From Candidatus Bathyarchaeota archaeon A05DMB-4 (GTDB lineage: Archaea > Thermoproteota > Bathyarchaeia > Bathyarchaeales > SOJC01): 64,000 nt of DNA. Below the pieces are notes generated by a model. That model did not search any database, was not told the DNA's origin, and saw nothing but the letters and a program-made list of their open reading frames with translations. Below, piece after piece: positions 7,833 to 16,550 of the stretch; within the stretch, counting starts at the first letter, position 1, and the number at the start of each line of letters is the position of its first letter. A program made the position numbers and the translations under genes. The DNA lies in contig JABFQO010000001.1 in the NCBI GenBank assembly GCA_019685575.1, positions 120,159 to 184,158 on the forward strand. Direction: 5' to 3'.

Positions 7833-8381
7833 ATGATGGAAACCATTGGCACAGAAATCCGCACCTTCTACTCGCTCCGAGAATTATACGACACCATAGA
7901 AGAAGAAATCGACCAATACAAATCAATAGCAGACGAATACAGCCAATGGTTAGGTCTTTTTCTGAGGGACTCAAAAGCCACGTTTAAAAACCAAGAATGG
8001 TTCAAAAACCTATCCATGATGCAGAAAACCCTCAAATCCGGGAATAAACCCCAAAAAAAGGAGAAAAAACCAGGAAAAAAAGGAGCCTCGTCGCCAGAAT
8101 GGATTCCCTACCGCGAAATCATGCTTTGTGCAAGCGAACAAGGACAGGCCGAGATAGTTTTTGAAGCGATTGAAACAATAAACGAAAAGATTGCACAATT
8201 GGAGAAGATTGGCAACACGATTAAAGAATTAGAGAAATCCGGATTGGGCAAGGGCATAACCTTTGTGGCTTTCATACACGACGGAATCCCAGAAAAACTC
8301 GTGTTACAGCACAAGGAAGGCAAAGAACTGGCCGAACGATTCAAGTACATCGCGGAATTTTCAGTTTCAAAACCCGCATAA
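7833..8381 (+). CDS. Coiled-coil protein of unknown function
   Basis: 182 residues, start ATG 7833 after GGGGG. No family recognised. An N-terminal helical region (about 12-60), a very basic linker near 70-88 (PQKKEKKPGKKG) and a second helical region (about 105-140, IETINEKIAQLEKIGNTIKE) are followed by a short mixed alpha/beta C-terminus. Cytoplasmic by composition. It is probably cotranscribed with the 7181 gene and ends 6 nt from the convergent end of the VWA gene, so the two operons are packed tail to tail. Confidence 0.55.
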   Translation: MMETIGTEIRTFYSLRELYDTIEEEIDQYKSIADEYSQWLGLFLRDSKATFKNQEWFKNLSMMQKTLKSGNKPQKKEKKPGKKGASSPEWIPYREIMLCASEQGQAEIVFEAIETINEKIAQLEKIGNTIKELEKSGLGKGITFVAFIHDGIPEKLVLQHKEGKELAERFKYIAEFSVSKPA

Positions 8382-8387
8382 AAAAGA

Positions 8388-10115
8388 CTAAACTGTGGTA
8401 CTGTACTCTAGAAAGGCTTTGGTGAATTTTTTCATAAGGTCATACGGCGTTTCGACGGTGCAGTAGTTGCGGAGATAATTTTTCGCGGCGCGGCTCTTCA
8501 CGCCCACCCCGATGATTCCGAAGCCGGCACGTTCTTTTTGCCGTATAGTCTGTAGCAGTTCGTTCTCTGCTTCTGGATATCCCGAAGGGAAAAAGTCTGA
8601 GACGAGAACTATGATTTTTGATGATTCAATGTGTTGACGCATCTTGTTAGTAACGATATTTATCCCGTCGGGCATGTAGGTTAAGCCGCCGTGAATCAGC
8701 CCGCCTATGCGTGCGCGTACGCGTGTAGTGTAGTTTTCTTCAAAGTCTTTAACGATGTAAAACTTGTCATTAAAGGCGAACATGCCCCAAGCAGCACGAT
8801 TTAGAATAAGGTTTTTAGCGGTTTCAGCTAAGCATAGGGCTATGCCGCGGACTTCTCCCGTGAAAAAGTTTAAACTGTGGCTGGCGTCGATGATTATCGC
8901 CCACGCTTCTTCCCGTGTTTGTAGTTCTTCACGGACGAAAATGTCGGTGCGTTGGCTTTGGCTGGCGATGACTTGGATGGCTTCCTGCAGATCGACCAAA
9001 CCGCTTTCATGCTTAAAGTCTTCGCCGAGTATGTTTTTCAAGAGCCGAAGTTTCTCCAAAACCCTCCTAATCGGGCTAGAGAGAAGCTGCTTCGACCGCA
9101 AAAACTCTGTATAGTCTTCTTTTGGAAACTCGATCGCCGAAAAACGGGAGCCGGCTGAGAATTCCTTGTAGGTTTCTATTATTTTTTGTTCTCGGGCTTT
9201 TGTTGCTTCCCAAACGGAAAAGGCTTGGGTCGTTTCGCGTTCAAGGCTTTCGTCGGTAAACACCTCCGAGTCGAGTTTGGCGAAGGCAAGTTTCAAGGCT
9301 TCATTAAATTCTTCAGCGGTTGCGGTTATGTTGCTGTGGTAGACTGAGTTACGACCGTAGCTGTCCGTGTAAGGTAACGTAAGCGTTTCAGATGGTCGTC
9401 CGTACTCGTAAAGCCTCCAATACACTTCGTCGGCCAATTCCAACTTTTTCTTATCTAGCCTATTGTTTCTCTGCAACGCGTTTTGGGCGTCTTCTTTTTC
9501 CGTAAGTTGTTTTGAGGCAAGTTCCTCGATCTGTCGAAGATACAATACACAATCATTCACGTCTTCTAGCATTTCTTTCGGTATTCTTCCGTTGCCTTTA
9601 CCGACGATAAAATAGGAGATAATCGCCGCCATGATGCGAAGCGGATCCTCGAACAGAACTTGGGATGGCTTTAGGCGAAGATACGAAATCGCGTTTGCCA
9701 GCGCAATGTCGGGAATGAAAGGTGACCAGGCTTTCTTTGCGTAAGCAGCGATTATGGCGTCTTCGACCAGGCTTGCGGCGTACATGGCAAGGTTCTGATT
9801 CTTGTCCTTCGCCCAATCAACATAAGACTCGAATCCGTCTGTGGCGACGTGGGCGCTGAGATGAAAAACTGAGGCTCTGAACAATTGCCACAAAATCCGT
9901 TTGTGAAGTTCGTTGCCCAAGTTTAATCGAAGCCCCTGAAATTGGACAACAGTCCTGCCCTTCGTTTTGGGCTCGGGCAAACAAATAACATAGCCCTTGT
10001 CATCCTTGCCCAGTACAGGAAAGGTTACGTCGTCGCGCACAAGAATTTTCACGTCTTCATGCTTTTTCTTCGTAATCTGAAAAGAAGACGCCCAAGCATA
10101 GTCAAAAAAGTCCAA
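8388..10115 (-). CDS. VWA-domain protein partnered with MoxR ATPase
   Basis: 575 residues. A large helical N-terminal region (about 1-390, with charged helices such as KQLTEKEDAQNALQRNN) precedes a C-terminal von Willebrand A domain starting near residue 405 with the metal-site motif IIIDASHSL (DxSxS) and a later FNDKFY/VLVSDFF region. This is the architecture of MoxR-associated VWA proteins such as NorD/CbbO, where the VWA domain docks substrate and the MoxR ATPase remodels it. TTG at 10115 lies 22 nt after the MoxR stop, with AAGGCGG upstream. The target is unknown; no metalloenzyme gene lies next to it. Confidence 0.82.
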   Translation of the reverse strand: MDFFDYAWASSFQITKKKHEDVKILVRDDVTFPVLGKDDKGYVICLPEPKTKGRTVVQFQGLRLNLGNELHKRILWQLFRASVFHLSAHVATDGFESYVDWAKDKNQNLAMYAASLVEDAIIAAYAKKAWSPFIPDIALANAISYLRLKPSQVLFEDPLRIMAAIISYFIVGKGNGRIPKEMLEDVNDCVLYLRQIEELASKQLTEKEDAQNALQRNNRLDKKKLELADEVYWRLYEYGRPSETLTLPYTDSYGRNSVYHSNITATAEEFNEALKLAFAKLDSEVFTDESLERETTQAFSVWEATKAREQKIIETYKEFSAGSRFSAIEFPKEDYTEFLRSKQLLSSPIRRVLEKLRLLKNILGEDFKHESGLVDLQEAIQVIASQSQRTDIFVREELQTREEAWAIIIDASHSLNFFTGEVRGIALCLAETAKNLILNRAAWGMFAFNDKFYIVKDFEENYTTRVRARIGGLIHGGLTYMPDGINIVTNKMRQHIESSKIIVLVSDFFPSGYPEAENELLQTIRQKERAGFGIIGVGVKSRAAKNYLRNYCTVETPYDLMKKFTKAFLEYSTTV

Positions 10116-10137
10116 ACGCCAGCCGCCTTCACGTTTT

Positions 10138-11217
10138 TTAGCCTTTCACGTTAAAGGTTGCTTTGACGATGCGTTTGACGATGTCTTGAATCTCTATGTC
10201 GTCGCTCGTAGTGCCAACAATGGTCTCGACTGCCGCCGCAAGAGGAGTCATCCCGTCGGCGATGAGCACGCCCCAGTTTATAAGGTCGCCGGGTGAAGGC
10301 CCATATGGAAGATCACCGTTTTGGTATTGCCGACGGAGTTCGGCGCCTACTTTGACGATTTTTCTGGCGGTGTCTTCGTCTATTTTGCATCGTTTCTGAA
10401 TAAGGGCCACTTCGTCGGGGGAAATAGTGTCGCCTATGCTGAGGTAGTCAAAGTTTATCCACACTGCCATGCGTCGTCTCAGAGCAGCGTTTAGGGGCTT
10501 GGTGCCGACGAATTCGGCGGAGAACGGGTTCATGGAGATGATTAGGTAGCCCGTTGGATGGCGACTTACGACTTCGTTGTCTTTCTCAGTGAGAACCACA
10601 TGCCCACGAGTGTCGAGGATGGGGTTTAGTCTCGTGGCGATATCTTGTTTCATCATGTTCGCCTCGTCAAGATAAAGGATGCCGCCGATTTTGCACCATT
10701 GGATGATTTGGCCGTCTATCCAATTCTCCTTGCCGAGGCCGACGTACCTGCCGAAAAGGTCGTAGCTGCTGGTTTGGAGCCCACAGTTAATTTCCCAGAT
10801 CGGGAGCCCACAGATTTCAGCGACGATATAGACTATGTGTGTTTTTCCGGTGCCGCTTGGCCCGATGAGAGCGCATTGTTTGAAATAGTAAAGCGCACGG
10901 ATGATGCGTTCGACATAGTTGTGTCCGCGGTCGACGTACTCAGGAGTGTTGCTGGGAATTAGGTTTTGGACGTTTTCCGGAAAGACATAGTCGCCGACGA
11001 GGTCGTATCTTTCTACGTTGTATTTTGCTTTTAGCGGGGAAGTTTGGCGTTTTATTTGTTTTGCGAGTTGGATGTTGAATTTGGCGTCGTCGCGTTGGGT
11101 TCTTATCTGAAGTTTTTTCATAAGGGCTATTTGCTCTTTTCTTTTCTGGCCTTGATGACTGAAGCCCATTGTCACGACTGGTTGGTTTTCTTCTTGGGTT
11201 TGAGTCAAATAGCCCAC
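10138..11217 (-). CDS. MoxR-family AAA+ ATPase
   Basis: 359 residues. A basic, Gln/Lys-rich N-terminal extension of about 110 residues precedes the AAA+ core: Walker A GPSGTGKT, Walker B ILYLDEANMM, sensor 1 IISMNP and arginine-finger region NAALRRRM. MoxR ATPases act as chaperones or metal/cofactor-insertion machines with VWA partners; the partner gene follows directly. The annotated GTG at 11217 is only one base after GGGAG; the TTG at 11208 has better spacing and may be the true start. The promoter (11258-11279) shares a 9+2+9-bp signature with the promoter of pilus locus B. Confidence 0.87.
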   Translation of the reverse strand: MGYLTQTQEENQPVVTMGFSHQGQKRKEQIALMKKLQIRTQRDDAKFNIQLAKQIKRQTSPLKAKYNVERYDLVGDYVFPENVQNLIPSNTPEYVDRGHNYVERIIRALYYFKQCALIGPSGTGKTHIVYIVAEICGLPIWEINCGLQTSSYDLFGRYVGLGKENWIDGQIIQWCKIGGILYLDEANMMKQDIATRLNPILDTRGHVVLTEKDNEVVSRHPTGYLIISMNPFSAEFVGTKPLNAALRRRMAVWINFDYLSIGDTISPDEVALIQKRCKIDEDTARKIVKVGAELRRQYQNGDLPYGPSPGDLINWGVLIADGMTPLAAAVETIVGTTSDDIEIQDIVKRIVKATFNVKG

Positions 11218-11259
11218 ACTCCCTATTTTGTACGGTTTATTCTATGTTGGAATCGGAAT

Positions 11260-11279
11260 TTAAATATTCTGTCTTACGA
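11260..11279 (-). promoter_or_regulatory. Promoter of MoxR-VWA operon with TCGTAAGAC box
   Basis: On the minus strand TCGTAAGAC, two bases, then the TATA-like AATATTTAA. It is about 43 nt upstream of the GTG start. The same TCGTAAGAC-N2-AATATTTAA arrangement occurs at 39543-39562 in front of pilus locus B. Confidence 0.6.
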
Positions 11280-11422
11280 TTCAATACCACAAAACAACGC
11301 TAACACTTCAAAGCGCTCGGCAAAGAGAAGTACACATATGCGCTTGCAGAACCCTCACTGTAGCAAGAGTTAATCCTTATATCTGATGATGCTTTTGTTT
11401 TTTGCTCTACGCGAGGCAAAAC

Positions 11423-12655
11423 ATGGATATACTGGGCTTCCTCAAGCGAGAATTCTCGTTCATCTCAGGTAACTACCGCATCCTCATAATCAGTTGGATG
11501 ATAATGGACCTTGCCATGGAAATGCCCGTGCCGAACTTTCAGTATTACGTGCAGGCTTTGGGTGGAACGGGAATGGCTTTGGGAATCATCGGCGCTGCGA
11601 ATTTTTTGGCGATGGCGGCCGTGGCGTTTCCTGGTGGTTATTTAGCGGATAAGTACGGAAGGCGTTGGTTGATTACGACAATGACGTTTGGCTTGGCGTT
11701 TTCCTACGTTTTCTTTGCGTTGGCGCCGTCGTGGCACTTTATTCTCATAGGTACGATTCTTCAAGGACTTTGCTTAATTTATCAGCCGGCTTTGTTTGCG
11801 ATGGTGCAGGATTCGCTACCACCCGAGCGTCGAGGGGTTGGTTTCTCGTTGGTTCAGATGATTCATGGCACGTTTAATACGCCGGGTCCTATTATTGCTG
11901 GGCTTTTGTTGTTGCGGTTTGGGTTGGTTGATAGTATGCGTATCGTGTATGTTATTGTGATTATTCTCTATCTTACTGCGGCTGTTTGGCGGCTTAGGCT
12001 GAAGGAGACGATAAAGAGTGGCGACCCGATTCGTTTCAGCCATTTCGTTTCTTCTTATCCTCAAGCGATTCGCGAATGCTACATTAATGTTTGGAAGGTG
12101 GTTCCCAGGTCGGTGTTGTGGCTGTTGTCGGTTCAGATTCTGTTCATGTTCTCCAACGCGCTCATCAACGTAATAAACGCCATTTATGCCCGTGACGTTT
12201 TGGGAATCCCCGAAGAATTATGGTGGCTAACATTCATCCCGCTTTTGGTGACTATGATGATTGCCTCCTTTCCTGTAGGAAAACTAATCGACAGAATCGG
12301 CGCAAAGATTCCGCTTACGCTCGGCCCATTGACTCTTATGTCGGCGTTGTTGATTTTTGTCAACGGCAATTTCTACACGGTCATGGTCGCGATGGCTCTG
12401 CTTAGTTTGGTGTTCTTGTTAGTAATGTCATCGGGAATGACACTCACGGCGCAACTCGTAGAACCCGAGAACCGAGGCAAGGTAAGAGGGTTCCTGAATT
12501 TCGCGGGTTACATCGCCACGGGCTTCGGCATGCTACTGGGCAATTTCCTGTATAATCAAATGCCTCAATTGCCGTTTTACCTAACGATCGTGTTGACTGT
12601 ACCCATGATTCTGATCATCGTGTTCCGTGTGCATACTTATGAGAATATGGGATAA
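11423..12655 (+). CDS. Major facilitator superfamily transporter
   Basis: About 410 residues with twelve predicted membrane helices. The loop 2-3 motif A is clear (GGYLADKYGRRWL), and a degenerate copy lies between helices 8 and 9 (GKLIDRIGAKI), as expected for the two six-helix halves. Resembles drug or metabolite efflux-type MFS proteins; no substrate can be assigned. ATG 11423 has GAGG six bases upstream and is preferred over TTG 11402. A TATA-like CTTATATC lies at about 11374. Monocistronic: divergent from the MoxR operon and followed by a 378-bp gap holding a repeat element. Its coding strand is G/T-rich by eye, in contrast to the A/C-rich stretch that follows. Confidence 0.88.
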   Translation: MDILGFLKREFSFISGNYRILIISWMIMDLAMEMPVPNFQYYVQALGGTGMALGIIGAANFLAMAAVAFPGGYLADKYGRRWLITTMTFGLAFSYVFFALAPSWHFILIGTILQGLCLIYQPALFAMVQDSLPPERRGVGFSLVQMIHGTFNTPGPIIAGLLLLRFGLVDSMRIVYVIVIILYLTAAVWRLRLKETIKSGDPIRFSHFVSSYPQAIRECYINVWKVVPRSVLWLLSVQILFMFSNALINVINAIYARDVLGIPEELWWLTFIPLLVTMMIASFPVGKLIDRIGAKIPLTLGPLTLMSALLIFVNGNFYTVMVAMALLSLVFLLVMSSGMTLTAQLVEPENRGKVRGFLNFAGYIATGFGMLLGNFLYNQMPQLPFYLTIVLTVPMILIIVFRVHTYENMG

Positions 12656-12852
12656 GAGCAACTTAAAAGAGCAGTAATCTGGGACGAGTACTTGACTAAA
12701 ACACAAGCCTCCTTATCCTAATCATAACAAACACCACAGACGCTCCGACTCAGACTTTATAGTATCATCCCCCAGCAGGCATATTCACACACTAACAATA
12801 ATCGCAACTATCAAACGGCAACACACAAAAATAACCAGCCCTAACCCTAAAA

Positions 12853-12950
12853 GTGAACCCGTGGTTCTCTGTTCATATTTGCGGTGTATTTGGAGCCTAA
12901 TAGGATCATATATGGAAGAGGGGAGGAGAGAGCGGCACACAGAGTCACAC
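12853..12950 (+). repeat. Intergenic repeat family, copy 1
   Basis: Core from GGTTCTCTGTTCATATTTGC (12863) to TATGGAAGAG (12920), then a purine-rich tail and CACACAGAGTCACAC. It is almost identical to 51451-51549 and, inverted, to 63428-63510. It begins with a small hairpin-capable GAACC-CGT-GGTTC. The rest of the 12656-13033 gap is A/C-rich with no gene visible. Confidence 0.8.
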
Positions 12951-13033
12951 AGAAGAAAACCAATCGCCAAAACACAACTTATTTAACAACAAACCATCAA
13001 TTTTACCATCCTAAACAAAAACAGTGAAAAACC

Positions 13034-13999
13034 TTGACCGGCGCCCTTCCTCAACAACTGTTTCAACTGCTGAAAACCCAAAAATACCATATCGTCGGAA
13101 CCCATTCCGCCGTCAAACGGTGCAGATGGCTTTACGAATCTCTGGTCCACAACCGACCATGCTACAAACAACAATTCTACGGCATCCAAAGCCACAGATG
13201 TATCCAAATGACACCTACCGTAGCACAATGCAATCTACGGTGCATGTTCTGCTGGCGCATCCAAAGTGAAGACCTCCACGAAACCACATGGAACGAACTG
13301 GCCCCGCCAAAATGGGACACGCCGGAAACCATCATCGAAGAATGCGTAAAAGCCCAAAAAAGGCTCGTAAGCGGATACAAAGCAAACCCAAAAACCAACC
13401 CCAACAAATACCGAGAAGCCACACAACCAAAACACGTCGCCATTAGCCTCGCCGGCGAACCCACACTATACCCACAACTCGGCGAACTAATCGAACAATT
13501 CACCCAAAAACGCTTCACCACATTCCTCGTCTCAAACGGAACAAAACCAGAAGCACTAACCAAACTAAACAAGGAACCTACACAGCTTTACATCTCCCTC
13601 TGCGCACCCGACGAAACCACGTTCAAAAAAACTTGCCGCCCCCAAACCCCAAACGCATGGGAAAAACTAAACCAAACCCTCGCGTTGCTTTCAACCTTCA
13701 CTTGCCTTACCGTGCTACGCCTAACGCTCACCCGCCACCTCAACCTAAAAAACCCAGAACAATACGCCAAACTAATCACCAAAGCCAACCCAACCTACGT
13801 GGAACCCAAAGCATACATGCACGTCGGCTTTTCACGACTCCGCCTAGAATTCGAAAACATGCCCAGCCACAAAGAAATACAAGAATTCGCCACAAAACTC
13901 GCAAAAGAAACAAGCTACAACATCCTACAAGAAGCACCCGAAAGCCACGTTGTCCTGCTCAGCCGACTAAAAAAACCAAAAAAACTCGACCAAAACTAA
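13034..13999 (+). CDS. taw1: tRNA 4-demethylwyosine synthase (Taw1/TYW1)
   Basis: Radical SAM enzyme that condenses N1-methylguanosine-37 of tRNA-Phe with pyruvate to make 4-demethylwyosine, the first step to wyosine-type bases. The SAM cluster motif is CNLRCMFC (C-x3-C-x2-C). Upstream, three cysteines spaced 13 residues apart (KRC, RPC, HRC) match the second cluster of archaeal Taw1. Also typical are YHIVGTHSAVKRC near the start, FCWR after the cluster and SLAGEPTLYP. 321 residues, the usual size for archaeal Taw1. The start is TTG 13034. The coding strand is unusually rich in A and C. Absence in bacteria supports the archaeal assignment. Confidence 0.95.
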   Translation: MTGALPQQLFQLLKTQKYHIVGTHSAVKRCRWLYESLVHNRPCYKQQFYGIQSHRCIQMTPTVAQCNLRCMFCWRIQSEDLHETTWNELAPPKWDTPETIIEECVKAQKRLVSGYKANPKTNPNKYREATQPKHVAISLAGEPTLYPQLGELIEQFTQKRFTTFLVSNGTKPEALTKLNKEPTQLYISLCAPDETTFKKTCRPQTPNAWEKLNQTLALLSTFTCLTVLRLTLTRHLNLKNPEQYAKLITKANPTYVEPKAYMHVGFSRLRLEFENMPSHKEIQEFATKLAKETSYNILQEAPESHVVLLSRLKKPKKLDQN

Positions 14000-14163
14000 A
14001 CCAATCCTTCACATAACTAACTATACATCTGTTTAAAACAATTCAAACAACCCCCCAAAAGTTCGTCATCTACACCAAAATATTTTATTAAATGATAAAA
14101 AATCTCATATACACCATGGGTTATGCTGTTGATTTAACAACAACTACAAAAGAGGATTAAACC

Positions 14164-14358
14164 ATGGTAAACGAAGGAAGAGGCAGATTATTCAGAAGAA
14201 AAGACGGAAAATTCCTCATATACCTCCCAAAAGACCTCGCCGAAGACAGCATGTTTCCATTCAAAGGCGCCACGTCCGTACTCGTAAAAGTAACATTCCA
14301 ACTCGGCGACGAAAAACTCATAATCGAAAAATGGAAAGAACCGACAAACCAAGAATAA
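14164..14358 (+). CDS. Small conserved archaeal protein, AbrB-like fold possible
   Basis: 64 residues: MVNEGRGRLFRRKDGKFLIY opens a compact, basic protein with alternating short strands and no cysteines, followed by LPKDLAEDSMFPF and VLVKVTFQLGDEKLIIEKW. The YLPKDL segment recalls SpoVT/AbrB-type strands, but I cannot prove it. ATG 14164 follows AGAGGATTAAACC, a good ribosome site, and the upstream region is A/T-rich with TATA-like stretches, so it appears to have its own promoter. It precedes the translin gene. Function unknown; possibly DNA- or RNA-binding by charge. Confidence 0.6.
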   Translation: MVNEGRGRLFRRKDGKFLIYLPKDLAEDSMFPFKGATSVLVKVTFQLGDEKLIIEKWKEPTNQE

Positions 14359-14478
14359 CCACTCCTAAAACACGCATCTAAGCATTCGCTTTCAACACCA
14401 TTTTCCCCTCCAAACATTTCTCTGCACAACACTTTTAGGAACCCTACAACAAACAATCCACCAACACACAACCAACAA

Positions 14479-15129
14479 GTGAACAAAGTGACATTCAACA
14501 AACTACTCACCAAAATCCAAAAAGAACTAACACAAAAAGAACAGATCAAAGAAGAAATCCAAAAAAACATGCGCAAAGCCACCCGCCTCTCCAAACAAGC
14601 CATCCTACTCACCCACCAAAACAGACAAGAAGAAGCAAAAAAACTCCTCAACCAAACCGACAAACTCTTCACAACCCTCACCAAACTCACCAAAGAACAC
14701 ACCGACCTATTCTACACAGGAATCGTGAACGCCGCCTTCCAAGAATACGCCGAAGCACACATCTTCCTCGCACTAACACAAGAAAAACCACCACCCAACC
14801 CAACACAACTCTGCATATCATCCATCGACTACATACTCGGCCTAGCAGACGTAATCGGCGAACTGCGACGAAGAACATTAGACATGCTAAGAAAAGGCAA
14901 AACAAAAACAGCAGAAAAATGCCTAGAAACAATGGAACAAATATACACTGAACTAACAGCCATGGACGACGCCTACATGCTCGTGCCTGGGCTAAGAAGA
15001 AAATGCGACATAGCACGATCCCTAATCGAAGCCACCCGAGGCGACATAACCCTCGAAACTCGACGCACAGCACTAGAACAATCAATAAAAAAACTAGAAA
15101 AAACACTCGCAACAAAAAAGAAACAGTAA
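14479..15129 (+). CDS. Translin family protein
   Basis: 216 residues, all-helical. The central and C-terminal regions carry translin-family signatures: GIVNAAFQEYAEAHIFLALT, then SSIDYILGLADVIGELRRR, MLRKGK, and AMDDAYMLVPGLRRKCDIAR followed by SLIEATRGDIT. Translins form octameric single-strand RNA/DNA-binding shells; archaeal members can have RNase activity when they carry TRAX-type acidic residues. The E of GELRRR and the DD of AMDDAY would be candidates. Start GTG 14479. It is followed 4 nt later by endonuclease V, making a short nucleic-acid-processing operon. Base composition is again A/C-rich on the coding strand. Confidence 0.9.
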   Translation: MNKVTFNKLLTKIQKELTQKEQIKEEIQKNMRKATRLSKQAILLTHQNRQEEAKKLLNQTDKLFTTLTKLTKEHTDLFYTGIVNAAFQEYAEAHIFLALTQEKPPPNPTQLCISSIDYILGLADVIGELRRRTLDMLRKGKTKTAEKCLETMEQIYTELTAMDDAYMLVPGLRRKCDIARSLIEATRGDITLETRRTALEQSIKKLEKTLATKKKQ

Positions 15130-15133
15130 GACC

Positions 15134-15823
15134 ATGCCCAAAACAAAAATACCCCCAAACTTTTCAGTAAAAAAAGCCCACAACGCACAGCAACTACTCT
15201 CCAAAAAAATACTACAAAAAGACACGTTGCCAAAAAAAATCCGTTACATCGCCGGAATAGACGTTGCCTATTCTGAACAATTCTCTATCGGTGCAGTGGC
15301 AGTTTTGGACTACAAGTCGCTTTTGTTAAAAGAGTTTAAAACAACAGTCTGCAAAACCCGTTTTCCCTACGTCCCAACCTTGCTATCGTTCAGAGAAATC
15401 CCGCCCGCCGTCTCAGCGATTAAAAAGTTAAAACTCAACCCCGCAGTTTTCCTCATCGATGGGCAAGGCGTAATGCACCCTTACCGGCTCGGATTCGCTG
15501 CCCATCTGGGCTTAGTAATCGCCCAGCCCACCATCGGCGTCGCAAAATCGCCTCTTTGTGGAAAAGTCCAAGCGTTTACGAACGATGGTTGGGCGCCAAT
15601 CATAGATAAACACGAAGTTATCGGCGCCGCCGTGATCACCCAAAATGGAAGAGAACCCCTTTATGTAAGCGTTGGCAACATGGTTTCCTTGAGAACTGCA
15701 ATTTCTATAGTAAAGCATTGCACAAAAACCAACCGAATCCCTGAACCTTTACTACAAGCGCATAGAATCGCAACTGAAGAAAAGAGGAAAACGCAAAATA
15801 CGTTCTCGTACAAAAAATCATAA
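15134..15823 (+). CDS. nfi: Endonuclease V (deoxyinosine 3' endonuclease)
   Basis: Repairs deaminated adenine by cleaving one phosphodiester beyond hypoxanthine in DNA (or inosine in RNA). 229 residues, normal size. Family motifs are present: IAGIDVAY with the catalytic Asp, FPYVPTLLSFRE with the catalytic Glu and the PYVP wedge, DGQGVMHPYRLGFAAHLG with the third acidic residue, and TIGVAKSPL with the conserved Lys. It starts at ATG 15134, 4 nt after translin, and is followed 12 nt later by an HD-domain gene, so the three are likely cotranscribed. Composition becomes more balanced after about 15250. Confidence 0.95.
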   Translation: MPKTKIPPNFSVKKAHNAQQLLSKKILQKDTLPKKIRYIAGIDVAYSEQFSIGAVAVLDYKSLLLKEFKTTVCKTRFPYVPTLLSFREIPPAVSAIKKLKLNPAVFLIDGQGVMHPYRLGFAAHLGLVIAQPTIGVAKSPLCGKVQAFTNDGWAPIIDKHEVIGAAVITQNGREPLYVSVGNMVSLRTAISIVKHCTKTNRIPEPLLQAHRIATEEKRKTQNTFSYKKS

Positions 15824-15835
15824 CCGGAGACGAAC

Positions 15836-16546
15836 GTGTTGGATAAACGTTTAAAACAAATTGCAACCCGAATTAAGAACAAATCGCTGCAAAAGAAAAC
15901 ATTAGAATTTCTCGAAAACCCAACAGTCAAAATCGAGGACAAAACATATTCCGGATTACCACTTGACCTCGCACCAGCAGGCCTATCGCGGCACCATAGC
16001 TATCCGGGAGGTTTTGTTGAGCATGTTTTGGCAAGCACTAAAATTGCCTTGACTTTGTGTGATGTTGTCGAAAGCGTTTACAACGGAAAAGTAAACAGAG
16101 ATTTGGTTCTCACAGGGATGATTTTGCACGATGTTTTCAAACCGCTAACTTATGAAATGCGCGAAAACGGAAGTTACGCTGTAACCCCCTTAGGCGACCG
16201 CATCGACCATCTAACTTTAATAACTTCTGAACTCATACGAAGGGGTTTTCCTCTCGACATAGTGCACATAGTCGCAGCGCATCATGGTGGAGAAGCTGGA
16301 CCGATATATCCACGAACAGTCGAAGCACTGATTTGTCACCTCGCGGATTCGGCGGATTCGCAGTTGAACGGTGAAATTCTAAGAGCAGCGCGTTACCTTT
16401 CGCAACGGGCGACTGGCATTGACCTGCCCAAGCTAACATCCAAAGAAGCTTTCGAAATCGTCAACGCAAAAGTGTGGAAAGGCTGGGACGGCGTTAAACA
16501 TGCCGTTGAAAAAATGGAGAAAAGAAGAAGGGTTCGAGCAAAATAG
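15836..16546 (+). CDS. HD-domain phosphohydrolase, MptB-like
   Basis: 236 residues with an HD-superfamily metal site: HHSYPGGFVEH, LHDVFK, DHL and AAHHGGEAGP supply the histidines and aspartates, then HLADSADSQLNG. Size and motif order resemble archaeal MptB, the Fe(II)-dependent dihydroneopterin 2',3'-cyclic phosphate phosphodiesterase of tetrahydromethanopterin synthesis, but other HD enzymes share these motifs. The start may be GTG 15836 or TTG 15839. It is the last gene of the translin-nfi operon and converges on the metallophosphoesterase with a 4-nt gap. Family call is firm; substrate is a guess. Confidence 0.75.
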   Translation: MLDKRLKQIATRIKNKSLQKKTLEFLENPTVKIEDKTYSGLPLDLAPAGLSRHHSYPGGFVEHVLASTKIALTLCDVVESVYNGKVNRDLVLTGMILHDVFKPLTYEMRENGSYAVTPLGDRIDHLTLITSELIRRGFPLDIVHIVAAHHGGEAGPIYPRTVEALICHLADSADSQLNGEILRAARYLSQRATGIDLPKLTSKEAFEIVNAKVWKGWDGVKHAVEKMEKRRRVRAK

Positions 16547-16550
16547 GAAA

